From: Herbaspirillum robiniae
GTDB taxonomy: Bacteria; Pseudomonadota; Gammaproteobacteria; Burkholderiales; Burkholderiaceae_D
Assembly (NCBI RefSeq): GCF_002213415.1
Contig: NZ_NJGU01000005.1
Location: 248,001-312,000 of the forward strand
Direction: 5' to 3'
Length of the DNA stretch: 64,000 nt
Shown: positions 18,207-30,369 of the stretch, piece by piece
Layout of the letters: each line of letters opens with the position of its first letter
Numbering within the stretch: position 1 is the first letter of the stretch
Position numbers and translations under genes: made by a program
The notes under the pieces: generated by a model
What the model was told of the DNA's origin: nothing
The model's database searches: none
What the model saw: the letters and a program-made list of their open reading frames with translations, nothing else

Positions 18207-19458
18207 ATTGCCGCCGCTCCTGCTCCGGCAGGCCATGGCGCTTGTGCAGGCCCAGCCGCTGGGCGCGATAAATGCCGGTGTGCCCCGAGAACAGATAGGC
18301 CACGACGCAGGCCAGCGCCGCGAACGGCCCGATGTCCGCGCCGAACAGTTCGATCGCCATCACGGTCGACGCCAGCGGCGTGTTGGCGGCGCCGGCGAAC
18401 ACCGCCACGAAGCCCAGCGCCGCCAGCAGCGGAAACGGCAGGTGCAGCAGCGGCGCCAGCGCGTTGCCCAGGGTGGCGCCGATATAGAACAGCGGGGTCA
18501 CCTCGCCGCCCTTGAAGCCGGTTCCCAGCGAAGCCACCGTGAATGCGCCCTTGGCGAGGAAATCCCAGGGCGTCAGCGGCTGCCGGAACGCGTCCACGAT
18601 GACGTCGATGCCCAGTCCGATGTAGCGGTGCGTGCCGCAGGCCCATACCGCGACGGCCACCACCACGCCGCCGATGGCCGGGCGCAGCGGCGCATAGGCG
18701 ACGTGCTTCTTCATGAACGCCGACAGCGCGTGCGTGCTGCGCGCAAAGGCCATGCCGACCAGTCCGAACAGCGCGCCCGCGGCGATCACCGCCGCCGCGC
18801 TCCACAGCGCCACCGGGGCCGAGGCCGTCATCGCGTAGTGGGTATGGTGCACGCCCCAGGCCAGGCCGACCTGGTCGGCGGCGATGGCGGCGACGAAGCA
18901 GGGAAAGATCGCGTCATAGCGCATGCGGCCGATGGCCAGCACTTCCAGGCCGAAGATCGCGCCCGCCATCGGCGTGCCGAACACCGAGGAAAACCCGGCG
19001 CTGATGCCTGCCATCAACAGGATGCGGCGGTCTTCGTGGCGCAGCCGGAACACGTGGGTGAGCTGGTCGGCCAGCGCCCCGCCCATCTGCACCGCGGTGC
19101 CTTCGCGGCCGACCGAGGCGCCAAAGAGGTGCGACACCACCGTCCCCAGCAGCACCAGCGGCGCCATGCGCAGCGGCACCACCTTGGAGGGATCGTGGAT
19201 CTCGTCGATCAGCAGGTTGTTGCCGGCCTCCACCGACTTGCCGGTATGCAGGTAGATCCAGCCGACCGCGAAGCCGGCCGCCGGCAGCAGCCACAGCAGC
19301 CAGGGATGGGCCTCGCGGGTGCGCGTGGCGAGGTCGAGCGAGAGCAGGAAGAAAGCCGAGGCGCTGCCGGCCAGGAAGGCCACCAGCGAGGCGATAAGGC
19401 ACCATTTGCCGACGTAGGGCAGCAGGCGCAGCGGTTCGGGGAGCTTGGAAATGTTCAT
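18205..19458 (-). CDS. eriC: CLC-F-type fluoride/proton antiporter
   Basis: A 417-aa CLC family protein. Conserved CLC segments are GREGTAVQM (with the gating Glu), FSSVFGTPMAGAIFGLEV and GGEVTPLFYIGATLGN. In place of the chloride-type GSGIP loop it has GNNLLIDEIHDP, as in the fluoride-specific CLC-F group. It exports cytoplasmic fluoride in exchange for protons. A fluoride riboswitch immediately upstream strongly supports the assignment. The ATG at 19458 gives a normal N-terminus; the frame stays open far upstream, but that extension is the antisense of the HD-GYP gene. No neighbouring fluoride gene (crcB) is present. Confidence 0.9.
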   Translation of the reverse strand: MNISKLPEPLRLLPYVGKWCLIASLVAFLAGSASAFFLLSLDLATRTREAHPWLLWLLPAAGFAVGWIYLHTGKSVEAGNNLLIDEIHDPSKVVPLRMAPLVLLGTVVSHLFGASVGREGTAVQMGGALADQLTHVFRLRHEDRRILLMAGISAGFSSVFGTPMAGAIFGLEVLAIGRMRYDAIFPCFVAAIAADQVGLAWGVHHTHYAMTASAPVALWSAAAVIAAGALFGLVGMAFARSTHALSAFMKKHVAYAPLRPAIGGVVVAVAVWACGTHRYIGLGIDVIVDAFRQPLTPWDFLAKGAFTVASLGTGFKGGEVTPLFYIGATLGNALAPLLHLPFPLLAALGFVAVFAGAANTPLASTVMAIELFGADIGPFAALACVVAYLFSGHTGIYRAQRLGLHKRHGLPEQERRQ

Positions 19459-19548
19459 GGTGCAGGCGTTAGTGGTGAAACCAGCCTGGCCGACAGGAAC
19501 GGAGGATGCTTCAGGCGCGCGCCTACAGTCCCCGGTGGTCCAGGTATC

Positions 19549-19613
19549 CGTAGGCATCATCAGCCCCGGCGGATGCCGGCGGCGGTTCGGGGAGGAATGC
19601 CATCTCCGGCGCG
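19549..19613 (-). promoter_or_regulatory. Fluoride riboswitch (crcB motif)
   Basis: Read leftward, the RNA contains GGAGATGGCATTCCTCC, AACCGCC, a GC-rich variable hairpin and GGCTGATGATGCCTAC, matching the crcB motif consensus in order and spacing. It lies 91 nt before the antiporter start. Its last GCCTAC (19550-19555) can also pair with GTAGGC at 19521-19526, a plausible expression-platform switch. Fluoride should stabilise the aptamer and turn the antiporter gene on. Confidence 0.92.
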
Positions 19614-19614
19614 C

Positions 19615-19643
19615 ATGGTAGCAAGTTTCCCCGGCCGCCGCAA
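19615..19643 (-). promoter_or_regulatory. Promoter of the fluoride-regulated antiporter
   Basis: -35 TTGCGG (19638-19643), 17-bp spacer, extended -10 TGCTACCAT with TACCAT at 19615-19620. Transcription would start near 19608, at the 5' edge of the aptamer. Confidence 0.55.
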
Positions 19644-19839
19644 TCGCCCGGCCGGCGCGGTCTGCCGCCGGCCTCCCGGCCTGTCGCGCGATGGCCTCGC
19701 CCGTTCCATTCCGGGCTGCCATATGAGATGATTGGCGCGCGGCAATCTCGAGGAAGGGACCGCTCGCATTTCCCCTCTTGGCACGATAAAGAACCGATAC
19801 ACCTTTTCCTCCGGCGCGCCGAAGGAAAGAAGCACAGAC

Positions 19840-21054
19840 ATGCTGAAGAAAATAAAAGTCGAGGAACTGGTCCTCGGGATGTATTTCGCCGGCTTCGACG
19901 ATGCCGCGTGGATGAACCACCCGTTCTGGAAAAACAAGTTCCTCATCAAGAGCACCAATGAACTGAAGCAGGCCCGCGACAGCGGCATCGCCCTGTGCTG
20001 GATCGACACCTCCAAAGGCAAGGACGTCGCCGCCGGCGCGCCGCAAGAGCCTGAAGAAGCGCAGGCCGCGCCGGAGCCCGAACCGGTGGCAGCACCCAGG
20101 CCGGCGCTGGACCCCACGCTGATGGACGCGCAGGCGCTGCGCGAGACCGCCAAGAAGGCGACCCAGGCCATGTTCGCCGAAGTGCGCATGGGCAAGGTGC
20201 TGGACATGGACCGCTGCGTGTCGGTAGTCGAAGACATCGCCAGCTCGGTGCTGCAAAGCCCGAACGCGCTGCTCTCGGTGGTGCGCCTGAAGCTGGCCGA
20301 CGAATACACCTACCTGCACTCGGTGGCGGTGTGCGCGCTGATGGTGGCGCTGGGCCGCACCCTGGGCATGGACGAGACCGCCTGCCGCGAAGCCGGCCTG
20401 GGCGGCTTCCTGCACGACATCGGCAAGGCCTTCATCCCGCATGAGATCCTCAACAAGCCGGGCCGCCTGACCGAAGAAGAATTCACCATCGTGCGCAAGC
20501 ACCCGGAGCTGGGCTACAAATACCTGAGCCAGGATCCCAACGTGCCCGACTACGCGCGCGACGTCTGCCTGCACCACCACGAAAAGATCGACGGCAACGG
20601 CTATCCCGAAGGACAGCGCGGCGGCACCATCACGCTGTACGCGCGCATGGCCGCGATCTGCGACGTGTACGACGCGCTCACCTCCGACCGCCCCTACAAG
20701 CACGGCTGGGATCCGGCCGAGGCGATCTCCACCATGGCCTCCTGGACCGGACATTTCGACCGCGCGATGTTCCTGGCCTTCGTCAAGACGCTGGGCATCT
20801 ATCCGGTGGGCTCCATCGTCAAGCTGGAGTCGGGCCGTTCGGGTTTCGTGATCCGGCAGAACGACAAGGACCTGACGCGCCCGGTGCTCAAGGTGTTCCG
20901 CTACAACGACAACATGGAAGTCAGCGACACCGAGATCCTGGACCTGCTGGCCACGCCCGAGGCTGACAGCATCGTCGCGCGCGGCGGCGAGGAGTGGGCG
21001 CGGGTCAGCCATCTCGACTCGATGCACCTGCTGAGCACACGCGCACCGTCCTGA
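19840..21054 (+). CDS. HD-GYP cyclic-di-GMP phosphodiesterase
   Basis: A 404-aa protein with an N-terminal DUF3391 domain (about residues 1-85, KIKVEELVLGMYFAGFD), an acidic Ala/Pro linker and an HD-GYP domain (about 150-330). All catalytic landmarks are visible: LHSVAV, HDIGKAFIP, RKHPELGY, HHHEKIDGNGYP and ICDVYDALTSDRPYK. It should hydrolyse cyclic-di-GMP, affecting motility and biofilm. A C-terminal extension of about 70 residues follows the catalytic domain. GAAGGAAAG lies upstream of the ATG at 19840; the frame is open further upstream but without a ribosome site. Monocistronic, with a strong terminator. Confidence 0.93.
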   Translation: MLKKIKVEELVLGMYFAGFDDAAWMNHPFWKNKFLIKSTNELKQARDSGIALCWIDTSKGKDVAAGAPQEPEEAQAAPEPEPVAAPRPALDPTLMDAQALRETAKKATQAMFAEVRMGKVLDMDRCVSVVEDIASSVLQSPNALLSVVRLKLADEYTYLHSVAVCALMVALGRTLGMDETACREAGLGGFLHDIGKAFIPHEILNKPGRLTEEEFTIVRKHPELGYKYLSQDPNVPDYARDVCLHHHEKIDGNGYPEGQRGGTITLYARMAAICDVYDALTSDRPYKHGWDPAEAISTMASWTGHFDRAMFLAFVKTLGIYPVGSIVKLESGRSGFVIRQNDKDLTRPVLKVFRYNDNMEVSDTEILDLLATPEADSIVARGGEEWARVSHLDSMHLLSTRAPS

Positions 21055-21072
21055 GGCGCCGTCGCCGCACAA

Positions 21073-21105
21073 GAAAAAAGCCCGCTCGATGCGGGCTTTT
21101 TTCTT
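21073..21105. terminator. Bidirectional terminator
   Basis: AAGCCCGC/GCGGGCTT with a 5-nt loop, flanked by A-rich and T-rich runs. It separates the convergent HD-GYP and OmpA-family genes. Confidence 0.85.
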
Positions 21106-21122
21106 TTTCCACGATACCAATG

Positions 21123-21713
21123 TCACCGGATCCGTATCTCGACAAAACGGTTGCGCGGCTCCGGCACACCCTTCTTCTGCGGCACGCGCGGCTCGCGCGC
21201 GCCCTTGCCGGCCACCTCGATACTCAGGGGTTCGATCTTGGCGCGGATCAGTTCGCGCTCGACCAGGCGCGCGCGGCGCACCGACAACGTCTCGTTGACG
21301 GCGGCGCTGCCGATGTCGTCGGCGTGGCCGACCAGGATGAATTCACCGGCGGGGAATTTGCGGAATTCCTCGATGGCCTGCTCCAGCAGCTTGCGCGAAT
21401 CCGGCGTGAGGCGATCGCTGCCCAGCTCGAACAACAGGTCGTAGCTGCGCGGACGCTGCGGCAGGTTCTGCAGCAAGGGGGAATAGCGCGCCTGCACGTC
21501 GCCTTCGTTCAGGGTGGCGGTCTTGCCGGCCTTGCCGCCGGCGGTCTCAACCGAGGCGTAGGGTTGCGCCAGCGCGGTCTCGCCGGAAGCGGTCTTGACC
21601 ACGATGCTGCTGGACGAACCGTCAGGCTGCGGCAGCAGCACGAAGCGCTCCTTGGGACCGGCGCAACCGGCCAGCGCGAGCAGGGCGATGCAGAGGGCGA
21701 GCAGCTTATTCAT
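21123..21713 (-). CDS. OmpA-family lipoprotein
   Basis: A 196-aa lipoprotein. The signal peptide ends in the lipobox LAGC (Cys at residue 17). The C-terminal half is an OmpA peptidoglycan-binding domain (about residues 90-195): YDLLFELGSDRLTPDSRKLLEQAIEEF, ILVGHADDIGSAAVNETLSVRRA and NRFVEIRIR. The ATG at 21713 overlaps the FecR stop by 8 nt, so the two genes are translationally coupled. It probably anchors a periplasmic assembly to the cell wall. Confidence 0.9.
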   Translation of the reverse strand: MNKLLALCIALLALAGCAGPKERFVLLPQPDGSSSSIVVKTASGETALAQPYASVETAGGKAGKTATLNEGDVQARYSPLLQNLPQRPRSYDLLFELGSDRLTPDSRKLLEQAIEEFRKFPAGEFILVGHADDIGSAAVNETLSVRRARLVERELIRAKIEPLSIEVAGKGAREPRVPQKKGVPEPRNRFVEIRIR

Positions 21714-22212
21714 CGGCCACCTCCACGATGAAGTCGGTGCCGCGAATGCCGATGGTGGCCGTCGGCGTGGCCACCTGCTGGCGATCCGGCGCGTGCTTGC
21801 CAATCAGCCCGGAGACGTAGCGCAAGGTGCCCTTGGCCACGCGCACGGCGACGTTGCCTTCGCCGGAACTCTCGTTGTACTTGAAGTCTTCCAGCACGAA
21901 GCTGGTCTTGGGTCCGAGCGACATCAGCGTGTCGTCGCGCAGCGTGATGCCGGCGGCGGCATCGGCCGCGGTCACGACCCGGTCGCCCGGATACAGCTTG
22001 TCGCCCACCTGCGCGGCGAGCTTCTGCTCCTGGCGCTGCACCTGGACGTCACCGCGCACCACCTTGACGATGCCGGCCTGCGATCGGTCGGTGGGCTTGT
22101 CGCCGCCCTTGTCCGGCGTCTGCGCCCAGGCGGCGCCAAGCCACATCGATGCCAGCGCCGCGGCGGCAACGGCTGAACGCCGCGGCCCTTGCGAAACAGT
22201 CCCCCGCTTCAT
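21706..22212 (-). CDS. FecR-domain periplasmic protein
   Basis: A 168-aa protein with a Sec signal (residues 1-30, ending AWAQ) and one FecR domain (about 45-165): GIVKVVRGDVQVQRQEQ, PGDRVVTAADAAAGITLRDDTLMSLGP and TPTATIGIRGTDFIVEV. It lacks the cytoplasmic anti-sigma part of true FecR, so it is a soluble periplasmic carrier of the domain. FecR/OmpA pairs like this often occur near CHASE2 signalling proteins, but none is present here. The ATG at 22212 is chosen because the signal peptide follows directly. Confidence 0.88.
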   Translation of the reverse strand: MKRGTVSQGPRRSAVAAAALASMWLGAAWAQTPDKGGDKPTDRSQAGIVKVVRGDVQVQRQEQKLAAQVGDKLYPGDRVVTAADAAAGITLRDDTLMSLGPKTSFVLEDFKYNESSGEGNVAVRVAKGTLRYVSGLIGKHAPDRQQVATPTATIGIRGTDFIVEVADE

Positions 22213-22344
22213 GAGTGATCCCCTTGTGGTGGTTGCAATCGTTTTGCTTCGGGGACGCAAGCACGTCACATGCCATGGTCGCCGCAGCAGCGATTATAGG
22301 CAAATTCCACCTGGAAACTCATTGCCGGCGAACAATCTCGCGCC

Positions 22345-22494
22345 TCACACCACGCCGAAGGCGGCGGTGAAGGAGCGGGCGCAGGCCTCGTGCGCGCAGG
22401 CGGCCGCGTCGCCGTCGTAGGAGGCCACAAAAGTGGTGGCGGCCTCGAACAGGTCGCCGAACATTTGCACGAATGCGAGGGCCAGGTCTTCCAT
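22345..22494 (-). CDS. Small hypothetical protein (49 aa)
   Basis: A 49-aa gene with AAGGAG six nucleotides before its ATG and its own perfect -35 promoter upstream. The product begins MEDLALAFVQMFGDLFEAAT and has two cysteines (CAHEACA) near the middle-to-end. It is acidic and probably helical. I do not recognise it. It lies between glpK and the FecR gene, all read leftward. The quality of its expression signals makes it a real gene despite its size. Confidence 0.6.
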   Translation of the reverse strand: MEDLALAFVQMFGDLFEAATTFVASYDGDAAACAHEACARSFTAAFGVV

Positions 22495-22576
22495 CTCGTT
22501 CTCCTTGGGTTACAGCCCGGCGCGCGATCTGCGTTCCGGCTTGAGAACCATGATGGACTTGCAACATTGCCTTTTC

Positions 22577-22604
22577 ATTACAGACCGGCGCGCCGCGATG
22601 TCAA
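22577..22604 (-). promoter_or_regulatory. Sigma-70 promoter of the 49-aa gene
   Basis: -35 TTGACA (22599-22604, perfect) and -10 TGTAAT (22577-22582) with a 16-bp spacer. Transcription would start near 22570, about 75 nt before the ATG. Confidence 0.6.
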
Positions 22605-22684
22605 TTGAAACAATCGGACCATCGCGGCCGCCGGCGCTTCGGCCCCCGACCATCGTCAAACGCCCTCAATCGACCTCAATCGAG

Positions 22685-24175
<1,491 letters not shown>

Positions 24176-24298
24176 GAGATCCCTTACTGAATTCGTCGCC
24201 GCCGCTTGTTTCGCACAAGCTGCGGCGGATAAAAAAGACGCCATCCCGACCTTCGCCGGAATGACGTCCTGGCCAGCTGTCAGGCTTGAATCAGCCGA

Positions 24299-26038
<1,740 letters not shown>

Positions 26039-26149
26039 GTCTCCTCGTCACCTTCCCAAAGATGGCCGCGCCGGGGTGGGAAGGACATTCCCCGGGACGT
26101 TGTTTCATTCCGGCCTTGTGGAAGACCGGAAATCAAATACGGCAAAGCC

Positions 26150-26434
26150 TCAGCCCTTGCGCATGATCAGCAGCAGGGCCACGAAGCCGATGGCGGCCGC
26201 GTACCACTGGTCGAGGTCGGTCAGGCCGACCCAGGCCAGGTTGATGTAAGCCGCGCACAGCAAGCCGATGAACAGGCGGTCGCCGCGGGTGGTGCGCATC
26301 GGCAGGAACCCCTTGCGCTCGGTGGTGGGTGAACGGATCTCCCACACCGTCATGCCCACCAGCATCAGGGCGATGCAGGCGAAGAAGATCGCCACCGGCA
26401 ACGTCCACGACATCCAGGAAAACGCATTGGCCAT
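26150..26434 (-). CDS. glpU: Small membrane protein of the glycerol transporter (DUF2160)
   Basis: A 94-aa protein with three hydrophobic helices (about residues 10-31, 52-70 and 74-91). Length, topology (MSWTLPVAIFFACIALMLVGMTVWE) and position between the glpQ permease and glpV match DUF2160/GlpU proteins, whose precise role in the transporter is not known. It starts 2 nt after the glpQ stop. Confidence 0.88.
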   Translation of the reverse strand: MANAFSWMSWTLPVAIFFACIALMLVGMTVWEIRSPTTERKGFLPMRTTRGDRLFIGLLCAAYINLAWVGLTDLDQWYAAAIGFVALLLIMRKG

Positions 26435-26436
26435 GA

Positions 26437-27247
26437 TCACACCCTCCCCATCGCGAAGCCCTTGGCGATATGGTTGCGCACGAACCAGATCACCAATGCC
26501 CCGGGAACGATCGTCAGCACCCCGGCCGCGGCCAGGATGCCCCAGTCCATGCCGGCCGCCGACGCGGTGCGGGTCATGATGGCGCTGATCGGCTTGGCGT
26601 TGACCGAGGTCAGCGTGCGCGCCAGCAGCAGCTCGACCCAGCTGAACATGAAGCAGAAGAAGGCGGTCACGCCCACGCCCGACTTGATCAGCGGCAGGAA
26701 GATGCGGATGAAGAAACGCGGGAAGGAGAACCCGTCGATATAGGCGGTCTCGTCGATCTCGCGCGGTACGCCCGACATGAAGCCTTCCAGGATCCACACC
26801 GCCAGCGGCACGTTGAACAGCATGTGCGCCAGCGCCACGGCGATGTGGGTGTCGGACAGGCCGATGGTGGAGTACAGCTGGAAGAACGGCAGCAGGAACA
26901 CCGCCGGCGGCGTCATGCGATTGGTCAGCAGCCAGAAGAACATGTGCTTGTCGCCGAGGAAGCGGTAGCGCGAGAACGCGTACGCCGCCGGCAGCGCCAC
27001 CAGCAGCGACATGACGGTATTCATCGCCACGTAGATGATGGAGTTGATGTAGCCGGAGTACCACGAGGGGTCGGTGAAGATCACCTTGTAGTTGTTCAGC
27101 GTCGGCGCGTTCGGCCAGAGCGTGAAGACCGACAGCGTCTCCTCGTTGGTCTTGAGCGAAGTGTTGAACAGCCAATACAGCGGGATGAGCGTGAAGGCTA
27201 CATACAGCGCCATCACCAGCAGCCGCGGCAGGCCGCCCTGGTCTTGT

Positions 27248-27255
<8 letters not shown>
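26437..27255 (-). CDS. glpQ: Glycerol ABC transporter permease
   Basis: A 272-aa CUT1 permease with six predicted helices. The EAA loop (DETAYIDGFSFPRFFIRIFLPLIKSG) contacts an ATPase subunit. It overlaps glpP by 8 nt. It is not related to the E. coli GlpQ phosphodiesterase. Confidence 0.92.
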
Positions 27256-28138
<883 letters not shown>

Positions 28139-28141
28139 GAC

Positions 28142-29233
28142 TTAGCGCCCTATTCTTTCGTCGTTGCTGAAGTAGATCGTCTCCGGCTTGGCCAGGCGCA
28201 GCCATTGCGGCCCCTGCGCCACGCGCACCGACGGCGCGACCCTGGCCTTGACGGTCAGGCCGTCGAACTGCGCCGTCACCAGCTGGCTGGTGCCCAGATG
28301 CTGGACCTGCGTGACGTCGGCGCTGACCGCGCCGGCCGCGCCGGCTGCGGCCAGTTCGACGAACTCGGGACGGATGCCCAGCTTCAGCGGGCCGCCGGCG
28401 TCCTTGAGCGCCTGCAGTTGCGCCGCTTCCAGCTGCACGCGCTGGCGACCGATCAGCACCGCGTCGCCCTCGACGTCGAGCGGGCAGAAATTCATGCCCG
28501 GGCTGCCGATGAAATAGCCGACGAAGGTATGGTCGGGCCGCACGAACAGCGCCTCCGGCTTGCCCTGCTGCACCACCTTGCCTTCGGTCATGACCACCAC
28601 CTCGTCGGCGAAGGTGAGCGCCTCGACCTGGTCGTGGGTGACGTAGATCAGCGTCAGCTTCAGCTGGTGGTGGATCTCCTTCAACTTCTGGCGCAGCTCC
28701 CACTTCATGTGCGGATCGATCACCGTCAGCGGTTCGTCGAACAGGATCGCCGCCACGTCCTTGCGCACCAGGCCGCGGCCCAGCGAGATCTTCTGCTTGG
28801 CGTCGGCCGAGAGGCCGGCGGCGCGCTGCTTAAGGTCGCGCGTGAGGTCCAGCATCTCGGCGATCTCGCGCACCCGCGCCTGCACTTCGCGCTCGGGCAT
28901 CTTGCGGTTGCGCAGCGGGAAGGCCAGGTTGTCGAACACGCTCATGGTGTCGTACAGCACGGGGAACTGGAACACCTGCGCGATATTGCGTTCGCGCGTG
29001 GCCTTGTGCGTCATGTCCGCGCCGTCGAACAGCACCTGCCCTTCAGACGGCTGCAGCAGGCCCGAGATGATGTTCAACAGCGTCGACTTGCCGCAGCCGG
29101 ACGGGCCCAGCAGCGCATAGGCGCCGCCGTCTTCCCACACCATGTTCATCGGCTGCAGGGCGTAGTCCTTCAGGTCGGCCGGCTTGCCGCCGCCGTAGGC
29201 GTGGCCCAGGTTCTTGAATTCAATGCGCGCCAT
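28142..29233 (-). CDS. glpT: Glycerol ABC transporter ATPase with degenerate signature
   Basis: A 363-aa CUT1 ATPase with a C-terminal OB/TOBE domain. Walker A (GPSGCGKST, residues 43-51), Walker B (AILFDEPLTVID) and the switch His (VTHDQVEAL) are intact, but the signature motif is LSADAKQK instead of LSGGQ. GlpS supplies the intact LSGGQ. The pair should form one competent and one degenerate ATP site. It starts 1 nt after glpS. It is not the E. coli GlpT glycerol-3-phosphate antiporter. Confidence 0.9.
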   Translation of the reverse strand: MARIEFKNLGHAYGGGKPADLKDYALQPMNMVWEDGGAYALLGPSGCGKSTLLNIISGLLQPSEGQVLFDGADMTHKATRERNIAQVFQFPVLYDTMSVFDNLAFPLRNRKMPEREVQARVREIAEMLDLTRDLKQRAAGLSADAKQKISLGRGLVRKDVAAILFDEPLTVIDPHMKWELRQKLKEIHHQLKLTLIYVTHDQVEALTFADEVVVMTEGKVVQQGKPEALFVRPDHTFVGYFIGSPGMNFCPLDVEGDAVLIGRQRVQLEAAQLQALKDAGGPLKLGIRPEFVELAAAGAAGAVSADVTQVQHLGTSQLVTAQFDGLTVKARVAPSVRVAQGPQWLRLAKPETIYFSNDERIGR

Positions 29234-29234
29234 G

Positions 29235-30323
29235 TCAATGCGTCTCCGTCGGGGCGCTCAGCAGGCGGCCCTCTGTGTCGAACAAAAATACCTGCGCCGC
29301 GCCGATGCTGACCTTGACCGTGCTGCCGATCTCGAACTCGTGCACGCCGGGCAGCTGCGCCACCAGCGGCACGTCGCCATGGCGCAGGTGCATATAGGTT
29401 TCGGATCCGCTCAGCTCGGCCAGCACCAGGCGGCAAGACAGGCTCACGCCGACGCCGGCCAGCGCCTGCAGGCGCACGTCGTTGCAGCGGATGCCGACCT
29501 TGCAGCGCTGCCCCGGCGACAAGCTCAGGCCGCGTCCGGCGATCTCCAGCACGCTGCCGTCTTCCAGGCGCAGCGCATCGGCGGAGCTGGCGGTGGCGTC
29601 CAGCAGGTTCATCGGCGGATCGTTGAAGATCGCGGCGACCTGCGTCGACGCCGGCGCATTGAACAGCTGCAGCGTCGGCGCGAACTGCAGCAGCCGGCCC
29701 TCGTGCATCACGGCGGTGTGGCCGCCCAGCAGCAGCGCCTCCTGCGGTTCTGTGGTGGCGTAGACCACGGTGGTGTCGCCGGCGGCGAACAGCGAGATCA
29801 GCTCGCTGCGCAACTCCTCGCGCAGTTTGTAGTCGAGGTTGACCAGCGGCTCGTCCAGCAGCACCAGCGGCGCGCGCTTGATCAGCGCGCGCGCCAGCGC
29901 GGTGCGCTGCTGCTGGCCACCCGAGAGTTCGCCCGGCAGGCGCTGCAGCAGGTGCGAGATGTGCAGCTTCTCGGCGATCTCGGTCACGCGCTGGTGGATC
30001 TCCTGCTGCGGCGTCTTCTGCAGGCGCAGCGGCGAAGCGATGTTTTCGTACACCGAGAGGCCGGGATAATTGATGAACTGCTGGTACACCATGGCCAGGT
30101 TGCGCTCGCGCACGCCCACGCCGGTGACATCCTTGCCGTCCACCAGGATGCGGCCGCCGGTGGGCTTGTCGAGCCCGGCGATGATGCGCATGAGCGAAGT
30201 CTTGCCGGCCTGGGTCGGGCCCAGCAGCACGTTGATGCCGCCCGCCGCCAGCGTCAGGTCAAGCGGGTACAGGTGCGTCTCGGCACCGACCGTCTTGACC
30301 ACTTGTTTCAGTTCCAGGGTCAC
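29235..30323 (-). CDS. glpS: Glycerol ABC transporter ATPase
   Basis: A 362-aa CUT1 ATPase starting at a GTG (30323) with AAGGAG 5 nt upstream; the frame is open further but without a ribosome site. It has Walker A GPTQAGKTS, a canonical signature ELSGGQQQR and Walker B VLLDEPLVNLD. The switch region reads VVYATTEPQEAL, so the usual His is replaced by Thr. Together with GlpT, which has the His but lacks LSGGQ, this predicts an asymmetric ATPase dimer. Confidence 0.9.
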   Translation of the reverse strand: MTLELKQVVKTVGAETHLYPLDLTLAAGGINVLLGPTQAGKTSLMRIIAGLDKPTGGRILVDGKDVTGVGVRERNLAMVYQQFINYPGLSVYENIASPLRLQKTPQQEIHQRVTEIAEKLHISHLLQRLPGELSGGQQQRTALARALIKRAPLVLLDEPLVNLDYKLREELRSELISLFAAGDTTVVYATTEPQEALLLGGHTAVMHEGRLLQFAPTLQLFNAPASTQVAAIFNDPPMNLLDATASSADALRLEDGSVLEIAGRGLSLSPGQRCKVGIRCNDVRLQALAGVGVSLSCRLVLAELSGSETYMHLRHGDVPLVAQLPGVHEFEIGSTVKVSIGAAQVFLFDTEGRLLSAPTETH

Positions 30324-30369
30324 ACTGTCTCCTTGCTGCTTTTCTGATGATTGCTTGCGACTACAAAGG

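Noticed and set aside
19459..21126. Extension of the antiporter frame by more than 500 codons upstream
   Set aside because: The extra part is antisense to the HD-GYP gene and crosses the fluoride riboswitch and promoter; the CLC fold starts at 19458.
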